Positions 10,766 through 22,018 of a stretch of DNA of 64,000 nt are shown here, piece after piece. The notes under the pieces were generated by a model. The model had not been told where the DNA came from and did no database searches. It was given only the letters and a program-made list of their open reading frames with translations. This stretch comes from Siderastrea radians (Eukaryota; Cnidaria; Anthozoa; Scleractinia; Rhizangiidae). The position numbers and the translations under genes were made by a program. The DNA is taken from NCBI GenBank assembly GCA_964017195.1, contig OZ024891.1, forward strand, positions 6,597,994 through 6,661,993, given 5' to 3'. Every line of letters starts with the position of its first letter. Within the stretch, counting starts at the first letter, position 1.

Positions 10766-13700
10766 GTGAGATATTTTACTTATACTTTGTTTTCTCGTTT
10801 TACGTCACCCGACGAATCGTTGTCAATAGCTACGGTTATACGATTCAACTTTTACCAACTAGGTAAATGGCAAATTTACCTGGATAAAATGGTACCCTAC
10901 CAAAGTAAATTTTCATACTCACGCCATGGAGAGCAATTGAAATTTACCCAGGTAAAAAGAACACACGGATAGTAGAGTCGATTGGTTAGCCCAGGTAAAC
11001 CCATTGATGAAATGCCAGGGTTGAACAAAGTGTCGGTATCTTCACGCTCGATACTTGTGGCATGTTACGTGCAATTAAGGTAAAAAACCCACGTGAGAAA
11101 ATCACTGAAGGGAAAAACTGCATACCCTTCCAAAACCTTTGATACCAATACCCAACTTTACACGGGTTAATGAAAATCCCAGGCAAATCGTTTTAACCCG
11201 GGGAAGCATATTTTAATTAGATATAGGTGCTTCGTGTAACCGAGGCTAATATTTCTATATACGTCTCGGAATTTAAGGTGCAAAAGGGATGGACCACAGC
11301 TGAAGCGTTCCCGCAAGAAATGTAAATCAAATCAAAACAAATACTTAAAGCCATACATTATAACCACCGGCTATGAACAAACTTCCTTTAGGAAAGATGT
11401 GTCATGGAACGTCTTATTTTCATGTTAAAATAGCAGGTGGTGGTATTGCTCATAACCCAAGGCGCGCAATCATTTGTCATGTCTTGTGTTTTGTACTTAG
11501 AAAGAGATTGTAAATAAGGATAATGAAGCCGAATTTCAACAAACGGCTAACTCTTTCTCTCTCTCCAATGACTAGTTTTTACTTTCCAACTACCCATCCT
11601 TTCACTTGTATATTTCAACTGAAACTTTGACAACTTTCATTCGACCAAATAGGTTTTCGTAGCAAGTTTGTCCAAGCGCTCTGGGATTTAAAGAAAAAAC
11701 CCAAAGATTACGTTCCATTCGTACCCTCCTAATCTCTCATTCTCTCCTACTCGCACCCATATCCGACCATAAATCAATTGTTTTATTCAGGACGTTTATC
11801 GCCTTCCAACAGGTTGAAAACCATTAGTTATAGGTTTGAATAATTTTATTCGATTGCTAGACCAGTTTTATATTTTGCCGATCGTGCGATATAAGCCTGA
11901 TGAGTAGTCTCTATAACCTGGAAAAATAGCAACACACCAGTTGAATCTTCCTGGTATTTCCGAACTGTCATTCAAACCAAACAATAAGTATGTGAGAGGA
12001 AGTAAATGTTAAAAGTACTGTCCACGGTGAAATGGACACTATCAGCTACATCACCATTCCAGATGTGATCCAAGCTCGCCCTGCAGACATCCATTCCCCG
12101 GTACCGGACACCCCTGTATCACCAGAGACACCAGACACACCAGAAACCCCGGTTACAAAAGAAACACCCGAGACGCCACGGACTCCGGAGAGCCCTGTCA
12201 CCCCACTCACGCCCGAAACGCCCAGAACTCCGGTATCACCGCGCACGCCTGAGACCCCGAGAACACCGGAGACGCCCAAGACGCCGGATACTCCAAGAAC
12301 ACCCGAGTTTCCTTACGTTTTGGGGTCAGATGGATTTATTTATCATACTGTACCATATATGCTGGTGTTCCCGCATGAGATACCACGCATGCCCGGTGCT
12401 GGTGATATACCAGAAGTTCCCATGGTACAGGATCAATACGATGTTCCTAAGGCGCCTAGGCCTCCTAAACCTCCAGAACCACCAAAAGCCCCTGTTAGAA
12501 AGAAAGATGATTTGGCCAGAGGTAACTAATGGGGGAAGTGTCGTAAGGTGCGAATGCGTGTCGCGTATCTGTTCTTCCTCTTAGTTTTCTCAGCCATGAT
12601 GAAGTCAGCGTCTGATAAAAACTATATTACATTCCGTGGTGCAAACACGCTCCACCTCGAAACGAAACTAAAACATAAGTGCTGAAAAGCATTCCATGGT
12701 GATGTTTCGCACCCAGAATTGAACAAAGAATGTGATCAGCGAAACTTACCTGGAAGCAAAAGGATGCCAGCTAAAGAAACTCTTATACACAAAATTGGGT
12801 ACTCATTATCTAAATTTTCCTTGGTTGGATGCAAAAACAGATTCACGACGTTGCAGTTTATGCGTCTTTCTGACATAACAGTAAGAATTATACATGCATT
12901 CTCACGTCATGCGCATCGCATAGTTGTTAAAATGCATATGGAGATGTTAAATCGCAGCTAAAAATAAAACACAAAAAGATACCAGCGCATGTTAGATATG
13001 GTTTTTAAAACGAAGTAAAGAAGCAGAGATTGCACGCTTGCGTAACCTAAAGTAAAAAGAGCCTTCGCAGTACGTCTCAGTATCCGGGGCGTTACAGTAG
13101 CTAGTAAATATCCTTGTAACAAATAGGCCATGCGATTAGTTAGTATGATTTGAAGTAGTGGTCAGCAGTAATCTGTTATTAATGTAAAGACGTGAGCAGC
13201 TGGCAATTAATTCAGCCACTACCACCCCCAACCTCGCCCCAAAGCTCAGAAATTCTTTCATGAAACCATAAGTCCATACTATTTGGTGACAGCTTCTTTT
13301 TTCTTTCAGAAAAATTTCCCTTTTGCCTATATTCAGCATATTTATGAACCACTGCCGGAATGCACGTTCAGTTTAACTCTTTGCACAATGGCAATTAGCA
13401 GAAAACCGTAGACAGGCTACCGGTAACGCTCATCAGATGTTCGCAAAATAGCCCTTGCTTGAATATGGAAACTCAGAGAAGATCAACTTTTTCTAAAGCA
13501 AACAGTACGGTTACAGTTTACGGATTAATTTTATTATATCAGGGCTACCAACCAGCTGTGGTAAAATATTCTTACATTAAGCAAAAAGAAGAACTCTCAC
13601 GCAGTCGTATGCAAATATGTGGAATAAAGACAAAAGAGAAAATTCAGCAAGTATCAGCTGTCAACAATAACACGGCATTGACAGTCTCGTGGTTAAATGT

Positions 13701-16700
13701 AAAAGTTTCCTAAATTCTTCGCTCCATTCCATATCCTTAAAATGATTCAATGCACGTGAGATTTACAAAAACGGAGCTGCACATGTTGAAATTCAGATTA
13801 CTTGGTTAAGACAAAAAATCCATCAAATAGTTTTTCAGTTACAGTTCCCGTAACAAAAAGTTTTCTATCTGCAATAAAATGGACTTACTTAGCGCATCAC
13901 TCATTGCGACATCTAAGAAAATCGAGTGAAGAAAATTGTGAGAAACTCTCCTGGAAAGAAGTCCTATGCTGCAGGCATAATATACCGCACTGGTTTTGAC
14001 GAATAAGCAACAGAAAAAGGGGACTCTTCAATTTCATCAAAGAAAATTTTCAACCTAAATTTTCTCGAAAACGCTCTCATAAAATTTCTTAAAACTTTTC
14101 AATCGGTAAGACCTACATGTGGCCTGCCAGGGAAATTAGGTCGTTTTCAAAGTTAAGGTTTAGATTTCAAGAAAATTGGAGATTTTTAAAATGCATGATG
14201 CCATCAATGTGTTGCTATGGTAACACCGATGTCATAAGTTTGGAATTTTCAATGCACAGTAAATGGTTTACGTAATCATGAGAATTTTCACGGGGTAGGG
14301 TTACATTTGCCCCACATCGAACTACAGCTTGGAGAAGCAAAGGCTGTCCTTTTTCCGGCCTCTCCCCCTCACCCAGTTCGGAAAGTTGTGGCTTGCCTGG
14401 AACCGAAGTCCCACTGATTGAAAACTCAAGCTACACCACCAGCAGCTGCAGTAGGCTGAGGGCACCTTTGCCCGTGGGTGTTTCACGTTGAATTAGGGTG
14501 CTACATGAGGGCTTTTTAAAAAATCATAGTTTGATATTATTATTATTACAAACGGAATTGTCTCATGTCATATGTCTCTGTATTCACACAGGTTTTGCCA
14601 GGAAACATTCAAGTAAGTACAAATGAATTCCATTCCTTATTTAATACAGGTTTCACTATAAGACAGCCACAAATATTTCTAGTGCTTTTAAAAGTTGTAT
14701 ATTAAAACCAGGTCATTCAGTTGTTATCAATTTGATAGTCCTGTTGGAGGCCTGTGAGTAACCTGTTGCCAAAATGAAGGTTAAGTGCTATAAAACGACA
14801 ACAAGAAAAAGATGACTTTAAAAGCTTTTCCCCAAAACAATAAAGTCACAATTTTTAAAGTGATAGTCAGTAGTCTGATACACAATGACAACATTTAGAA
14901 AACAGTAAAAGTATACATACAGGGAAATAGTAAAGCTTGAAATGCAATAGTAATGTTGCACGCAGCCTCGCTGCAGCACTCGTACGTTCCAGATATTAGG
15001 GTCCGTAAGCAACCACGACGGCAATGCCAAGGAAAACACCTTCTATAAAAAATAAATTCACGCTATTTTGAACTGCTTCGTTTCTCAAAATCATGCGGTT
15101 TGTCTATTGTGGCCGAGCTATCCGAAGCAGAATTTATAGGGAGGACGTTCGCGTTCGGGCGGAGAAACGAAAAGTAACTTTAGTGCGTTCACGTTCTCCA
15201 TAAAAACCAGGAAAAGGTGCTTTCTCGCTGTGGTCTTGCACAGGAATGTAAGAAGATGTACCAGAATGTGAAACGCACGTGCAGAGTCGTTGTTCTGCTG
15301 ATTAGACTTTCTCTTTTGTGACGTTTTTGCTGCCGTTGCTGTCGTCGTTGCTTAGTGTCCCTAGTTCTATTCCATTATTCAATTCAGGGCGGATACACGG
15401 TGTAATTAAGAAACTGCACGCAATATTGCCGTATGGGGACGTAGGTTCTTTTTCCGTCGCAGCAGACTGCTATTTGTAGGCCTGTTTTATCGAATTTGTA
15501 TATTTATGCATATGTACACTGCCCACCTTACATCCATTATCGCTGACAAAGCCCTTCAACAGTACGACTGCATGATCACTCCAATCTCGAAATAGGAAAG
15601 TTTATTCGTTTCTGTTTTGTTTCTCATTGTTTGGTTCTCATGAAGAAAAGGGACATGTTTCTCACAAAGCATCCAAAAAAGAGGGAGGTAGGTGGTCTGT
15701 AAGACTAGCGACAGCTTACAATGAAGGAAAGCGTCTTCTCACCTACATTAATCCCCAGGACTTCTGAAAAAATGAACGTTGTAGATTTGGACTGATCGAC
15801 ATAGTTTGTTAACGCAACTTTGAGAAATAAAGATCGAGGATGTGAGGCAAGTTCGAATTGTTACCTGCGAGTGTAACCTTTGCGGTATGAAATTTTAGAA
15901 TGTTAAGCTGATTCACTGTAACTTCCTTGGGATTAGATCTGTTCGTGAAATGCATGAGTTGTACGTTCCTGCATGGAAAATGCGTACCAGGAAATTGTGT
16001 TGCCTTATTCTATTACAAACCCGTGGTGGGATTTTATAAACACCTTCCGCCCCTAAACAAAGTAGTAAGTAGAAACAATGTTGATTTTGCTGCATGGGGA
16101 GTACACACACCAGATTGCATCCCTAAATTTTGAAATTCCGTCAACATACGAGTAAGTAGGTTGGCCGTTCATGAAGGAAATATTATTGGAGACAACTTGT
16201 GTGACAGGAACACCCTCGTCTGCACTACCCATCTAGCAAGAAATAATAGGTTTCAAGCAAAACGAATTTAATGGCTCATTGTGTTTGTAATGGATGATGC
16301 TCAACATTTCCTGGTCCAAAAAGCGGCACCGTAGCTTTCTCTTTCAAATAAGTAATAGCTCGTTCTTTTCTTGTGGTTGACACATGTAAACAGGGCATCA
16401 TCACCATGGCAATATCATACGAGGTATGTCAAGAACAGAGAACTCAAGCAAAAAATCTGGCGATTTCCAACAAGGTTAAAAATTAATTTTGCTTATTGCA
16501 TGTCAGAGTGTAATTGCGGTACTCCAACATTTCAGAGGTCAGTTTTATTTTAGGTTATTCCTCGTTTTATAGCTTTTCGTATCTCTGATTGGCTCCATAC
16601 ACAACGGAATTAGTAATGGCTCAAACAACTGTTTAAACTAATGTCAACAGCGAACCGCACCATGCAAACAACTTGTCGACCACATAAACGGAATAGACCA

Positions 16701-19700
16701 ATAGGTCAATAGACCAACGAAAACTCGACCAACAAGACATGAATGGAGACAGACAGACCAATCACAAAAGACTAAAGATTACCAAATACTATCCGATAAT
16801 TACTTGACTCTGAAGATGGTATAAGTCAGGATCTTGAATGTCAGTTACAGTATGGACGATGATGCTTGACAGACTACTAATACTCCCGCATAGGTTTTTC
16901 AGCCAATCGTTATCTTTGTTAACGACAGGAAAGCATGGCATTTTCCAAGACAATAAAAAGACCTAACGCTTATCAAGTACATCATTGATTTCAGATGATA
17001 AAAGTTAAATTCTTTCTCTGAAAAAAGCTATAGCCAACGCGAAAACCACTCTTTCCCTTTGCTAATCTGCAAACGATCTTAAGTAGTGTTACTGTACCAT
17101 TGGGAGAAGACGTTTTCTCTTCATTATAGTTTCTGGTAGTTTAATTTAATGGTTTCTAGCTGGTAGAAGGAACAAATTAGTAGGAATATTTTTAATATTA
17201 ATAGGAAAGGAAATAGGAACCTTATCTTGAACATGATCAAATCCACCACGTACAAGTTTGTTTATACTTATCCTATTTTGTTTCTTGTTTAGTTCCCGGA
17301 TTAATGGAGGCCGGACCAAACTTGGGAGGAGGGTTTGGTGGTAAGATGGCGTAAAATTATCTTACTTTCTTTATTAGACTGAGATGTTATCAACATTTAT
17401 AATAAAGTTTCGATATAACGCGCGCTCTGATTGGTTGAAACAGCGTGCTTTATCAGAGTACAGATGCACGGAGTAGCCCGTGACGCCATTCTGCGCGCGC
17501 TGGCAAACTGAAAACCTTTCTTGCGCGCGCTTGCAAGCTATGAAAAAAAAACTTGATTTCTTGCAATTAAAAGCCAGTTTCTTTACAAATATGAGCAAAG
17601 TTATATTATAAAACAAATAAAAAAGCCAAAACCGTGCTTTGTTCTGTGATAAAGCACTCAAGGAAGTGACGAGAGCACTCAAGAAGTAGGGAGAAGCACT
17701 CGCCTGCGGCTCGTGTTCACCCTACACTTCTTTCGTGCTCTCGTCACTTCCTTGCGTGCTTTATCACAGAACAAAGCACGGTTTTGGCTTTTTTATTTGT
17801 TAAATAAACATTTTATTTCCAAAATAAAAGAATATCAGCAGATCGCCAGAACTGCAAGATATGGGACATTTCACACCGTAAAACGTACCAGAGTTCCGTT
17901 TCACAAGATTATGTACACCTTAATGCCATCAGTAGCATTGGGACATCAGACCTGTTTAATACCTCGCCCACCCCACCCCCAAAACACATTGATTGCTTTT
18001 GGCCATGCAATTCGATCTTATATTTCAAATTTATTTCGAGTAAGAGGCGGATTTTTACCAGTTGAATAACAACTTCTTAGTCCCATTTTAAAATACACAG
18101 CTTTGTGTCTCAGGAAAGTTTGGCCAGGAGGTTGGTAAGTTGAAATGATGCAACTTGAATGAAATGACACATGTACATGCGTGTTCTGTAGCTCTAGTAG
18201 AATTATTAACCCCATCGGAATTTGAACATAACAGGTCACATATGAGCATGTAAGGGACACATATCCTACCAATTTGCACGTCAATAGTTAGTTATATTGG
18301 GGCATTCAAAAGACACTAACTGTGCTTGTTGTCTCAGGAATGAACGGAATGGGAGGAATGGGAGACTTGAGCATGGGATTTGGAGCAGGAGCTACCTCCA
18401 TTGGTGAAGGAGGTGGGGCCACCATGGAAGGAATGCCGTCAATGATGGGAGGTGCCATGCAGATGCCAGGGCCTGGTGCAATGCCGATGCAGGGAGGCAT
18501 GGAGGGTGGACCCATGGGAATGCCGATGGGAGGAGCGGCCGGAGGCCCACAAGAGGGGCCAGTAATGTCTAAGCAATTTATCGAAGGTGCTGAAGGAGGT
18601 ATGTATATGATTCCTTACATGTGAATAGTGTGTCTTGAGTGAAATAACAAACCATCAGGGCAAAGGAGATGGAGAGAAATTCTGCCATTTATACACGAAA
18701 AAGGACCTCGTTTTGAAAACAATGATTCGGACAAGTTGAAAAAGAACTTTGTCTCATCCCTGGTGCGGTTTGTGGTCAGTCATGTAATTTAATTATGTCT
18801 AATTATTACTGAATTATTTATGTATTTTAATTACCTTTTTCGCTGGCTTTTGAATTGGGTTTTTTATGTGCCATCATGGTACGTCTTCCCGGTGACTTTC
18901 CCTTTTGATAACTTTTGATTTCTTAAGGCTTGACCTTGAGTCGTGCGCTGTTATTCGAACGTTTGAGTGCGCCGATAACATTCTTCATTTAAATGAAAGC
19001 TACAAATGATACTGTTGGTGCTATCAACTGTATCGTTAATGCTTTTATCCCGTGAGTCCAAAAATGAAATACATTACTGTCAAGTGGCACCATTTATGGA
19101 AAAGCTATTGAGCTGTATTTTCCTACAGTATCGTTCTTTTGCAATGGAAAGTACAGACATTTGAGTCATTTCTACATTGATTTAACTGTCTAATTTTTAG
19201 GCATGGGAGGTGGCATGCATGGAATGCCAAACATAGCAGGAATGGCAGGAGTGGGTGGAATGGGAGGAATGCCACAAATGGGAGGAATGCCTCAAATGGG
19301 AGGAATGGGACCAATGGGAGGATTAGGGGGCCTTGGCGGCATGGGCGGTGGAATCGCTGGAATGAATATGGAAGGAGGTAAGTTGCACTTGAAATCAATT
19401 GAGCTATTCTTGACGCTGTTTTGATATTAAATTTGTGTCTGGGTAAGACATGCAGACAAGCCTTTTGTGGACAGGAATCTTAGTAAAAATGAACGACCGA
19501 AACATTGAAAAGTTCAGAGGGGAGCAGATGGGGCAGTAGACAGAACACTCGTCTCTCACCGACGTGTCCCGGGATCTAACCCTGAATTAACACCACACGT
19601 GAGTTGAGTTCTATTTTGTCTCTCTCCTCTTTGCTCCGTCTAAATTCCTCTTTACCTAGAAACCAAAGATTACAGGTTGTCATTTGTAAAACTGTTCGGT

Positions 19701-22018
19701 GTCTACATTGTTGAAAAAAGGTTTTAAAATATGTTTTATTTTATTTAGTCGACAAGCGGAGCGGAAGCCTACGTAAAACCACTTTTGTTGGTCGATCTAA
19801 TTGGCTCTAATAGTTTAAGTTAAGGAGGCTCGCAACAGTTTTTTTGGCCTTGGAGTGTATCTTTTGAAGTCAAAATTTCGCATAGAAGATAAACTTCGAT
19901 TTCCTTGATACTACACCACTTTTTCAACAAATGATCAAAGTTTATTTTCTCACTGATTTCCTAGCAACAGCTGTCACCATAGCAACGGTAATGGACAACC
20001 CTCATTTTAAATAATGTCGAATATCTCGAAAACTAGTCAGACACTTTATGACGAAACTTGAACTATTTGAACTACTCAACCTACACAACTTGTATGCGAA
20101 ATTAGGGGAAAATCAGTAAGAGCGTTTTCACGTAAATCATGATTCATTTTTTACGGGCTGATTTTGGTCATTCCTGCAATTTTCTCCAATATTTCAAGAA
20201 AGATAAAACTTAACACTTTCTCTTTTCAGTTGAAGGACCTTTCATGATATCAGATATTCTTAATGTACATTGAGCTTCCTAGGTTGCTGCGATTTTAAGA
20301 TATTTATATTTAAAAACGGCTAAAATGCAGCACAAATCAGCCAAAAAGTCCATAATTTGCATAAATAGAAATATTTCTAAACTGCCCTTACAGATTTTTC
20401 TCTTAAATTGATTGACGTTAAAATAATAATTCTTTTGATGTTCCAGCAAGTTTTAGGCTGAACAAGCATTTCGTTTATTAGATAAGAAGGCTGAATCTCG
20501 GTCAGGTTTCAGTCGTTATTAACTTCCAACGAGCAACAGTATTATTTTGTTTTTCCTGGTCTATTTGTCGGTTATTCACGTGCAATGAATATTTATACAC
20601 GCTGCGCTTGTGTCCTCTCGGTCGTCCTCTCGTGCATTTAAATTCCTTCTCATAATAACAAAAAAATTTTCGTCTTCTGAGCTTCTTCCTGGAGACTCTT
20701 TGCCATTATTCCGTAAATACTGACTGACCTTTTAGCTTTTTTAATTACGGATTGCATACATGTTAACGCCCACGATGGCATTACACTAGGGCCGAAAAAT
20801 GACGAGAAACAAGCTCAGAAGACGAATATTTTTTTTTATTATGAGGAGGAATTATAAATGCACGAGAGGACACAAGTCCAGCGTGTATTAATATTCATTG
20901 CACGTGAATAACCGACAAATAGACCAGAAAAAACGAAATAAAACTGTTGCTCGTTGAAAGGTAATAACGACTGAAACTTGACCAAGATCCAGCCTTCTTA
21001 TCTACTAACAGAAATGTTTATTCAGCCTAAAACTTGCTGGAACATCAAAAAGAATTATTATTCTAACGTCAATCAATTTAAGAGAAAAATCTGTAAGGGC
21101 AGTTTAGAAATATTTCTATTTATGCAAATTATGGACCTTTTGGCTGATTTGCGCTGCATTTTAGCCGTTTTTAAATATAAATGTCTTAAAATCGCAGCAA
21201 CCTAGGAAGCTCAATGTACATTAAGAATGTTTTGATATCATAAAAGGTCCTTCAACTGAAAAGAGAAAGTGTTAAGTTTTATCCTTCTTGAAATATTGGA
21301 GAAAATTGCAGGAATGACCAAAATCAGCCCGTAAAAAATAACTCATGATTTACGTGAAAACGCCCTTACAGATTTTTCCCTAATTTCGCACACAAGTTGT
21401 GTAGGTTGAGTAGTTCAAATAGTTCAAGTTTCGTCATAAAGTGTCTGACTAGTTTTCGAGATATTTGACATTATTTAAAATGAGGGGTTGTCCATTACCG
21501 TTGCTATGGTGACAGCTGTTGCTAGGAAACCAGTGAGAAAATAAACTTTGATCATTTGTTGAAAAGGTGGTGTAGTATCAAGGAAATCGAAGTTTATCTT
21601 CTATGCGAAATTTTGACTTCAAAAGATACACTCCAAGGCCAAAAAAAAACTGTTGCGAGCCTCCTTAAATGACACTTTATACTAACTGTACAATAATGCA
21701 ATTCATGAGAAACACAATTGAAACCGAAAAGGTCATCTTGGTCTGGTGACTGTCATACAAACTATTTTTTTAGGCATGCCAAACATGGGAGGAATGGAAA
21801 ATGCCGGTGGCGCAGGAGCCATGTTTGCTGGTGCTCAGGAAATGGGGGGCCAGATGGGAGGTGGCATGGGTGGCTCCATGTCTAATACCCTTCAAGGTGC
21901 CATTGGTGGTGGCATCCCAGGTATGGCCCAAAAACGAACCAAGATGGGAAAAGTACACAAGTTGTTAAGTAAACTTGGGAAGAGGAGGACGATCAAGAAA
22001 CATCACCACAAGAACTAA
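10717..22018 (+). CDS. Secreted Gly/Met-rich protein precursor with basic C-terminal tail (6-7 exons)
   Basis: I do not recognise a named family. Exons inferred: 10717-10765, (12063-12521), 14592-14612, 17293-17340, 18338-18598, 19201-19377, 21774-22018. Every junction is phase 1 and every one has AG/GT borders. The first exon encodes a signal peptide (MKYYISLVLLLALTSQ). Later exons are packed with GMGG, GGMPQM and MPM motifs, Met being one of the commonest residues. The last exon ends in a Lys/Arg/His tail: KR, a 13-residue amphipathic stretch, GKR, then RTIKKHHHKN. Length is about 419 residues with the Thr-Pro exon, 266 without. The product should enter the secretory pathway. Structural matrix protein, adhesive, metal-binding Met-rich protein and peptide precursor are all open. 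Without RNA the 21- and 48-base exons rest on phase and splice-site fit only. Confidence 0.75.
12063..12521 (+). CDS. Thr-Pro/Glu repeat exon, probably part of the secreted protein
   Basis: An open frame encodes about 20 ETPxTP-like units (about 12095-12310). A segment GSDGFIYHTVPYMLVFPHEIPR and a Pro/Lys-rich end (PKAPRPPKPPEPPK) follow. Read as a stand-alone gene it would start at the ATG at 12032 and stop TAA at 12527-12529 (165 residues), but that has no signal peptide. Read as an exon it has an acceptor ..caccattccag/ at 12061-12062 and a donor GCCAGAG/gtaact at 12522. It enters and leaves in phase 1, exactly matching the signal-peptide exon and the next exon. I favour the exon reading. 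It could be alternatively spliced. Thr-Pro repeats of this kind are often O-glycosylated stalks. Confidence 0.6.
17612..17801. repeat. Palindromic MITE-like element
   Basis: Arms beginning aacaaataaaaaagccaaaa are mirrored by ttttggcttttttatttgtt. About 85 bases pair almost perfectly around a short centre near 17700-17712. It lies in an intron of the secreted-protein gene. The flanking text from about 17393 (cgatataacgcgcgctctgattggttgaa) may belong to a longer family member. Confidence 0.75.
18338..18598 (+). CDS. Gly/Met-rich exon A of the secreted protein
   Basis: This is an 87-codon phase 1/1 exon between gtctcag and gaaggag/gtatgt. It opens GMNGMGGMGDLSMGFGAGA and continues with dense Met-Pro and Gly-Gly-Met motifs (MPSMMGGAMQMPGPGAMPMQ). 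It ends with a more ordinary VMSKQFIEGAEG segment. No cysteine is present. Low-complexity composition rules out a fold assignment. Confidence 0.8.
19201..19377 (+). CDS. Gly/Met-rich exon B of the secreted protein
   Basis: This is a 59-codon phase 1/1 exon (acceptor taatttttag, donor ggaggag/gtaagt). It consists of near-perfect GGMPQM / GGMGPM / GGLGGLGGM repeats. It also begins with G-M after the split Gly codon, like the exons before and after it. This suggests the exons arose by duplication of one symmetric unit. Confidence 0.8.
19512..19660 (+). mobile_element. tRNA-derived SINE
   Basis: The tRNA-like head has an A-box-like gatggggcagtagacagaacactcgtctctcacc, then a B-box-like cgggatctaaccctg. 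A conserved-looking tail follows (cacacgtgagttgagttctattttgtctctctcctctttgctccg). It lies in the intron after Gly/Met-rich exon B. No target-site duplication was resolved. Confidence 0.5.
19824..21664. mobile_element. 1.84-kb foldback element flanked by TTAA
   Basis: The left arm 19824-20684 and right arm 20811-21664 are near-identical reverse complements (termini ggaggctcgcaacagttttt and aaaaactgttgcgagcctcc), separated by about 126 bases. TTAA precedes it (19820-19823) and follows it (21665-21668). TTAA duplication is the mark of piggyBac-type insertion, though the termini do not carry that family's usual CCY start. No transposase frame is present, so it is non-autonomous. It fills most of the last intron of the secreted-protein gene. 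Confidence 0.88.
21774..22018 (+). CDS. Last exon: Gly/Met-rich segment plus basic, processable tail
   Basis: It enters in phase 1 after tatttttttag and ends TAA at 22016-22018. The first 50 or so residues continue the GMPNMGG / GGQMGGGMGG style. Then KR (21932-21937), TKMGKVHKLLSKL (21938-21976), GKR (21977-21985) and RTIKKHHHKN follow. Dibasic pairs bracket a short cationic amphipathic stretch whose C-terminal Gly-Lys-Arg is the standard signal for cleavage and amidation. The processing is inference. Confidence 0.8.
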
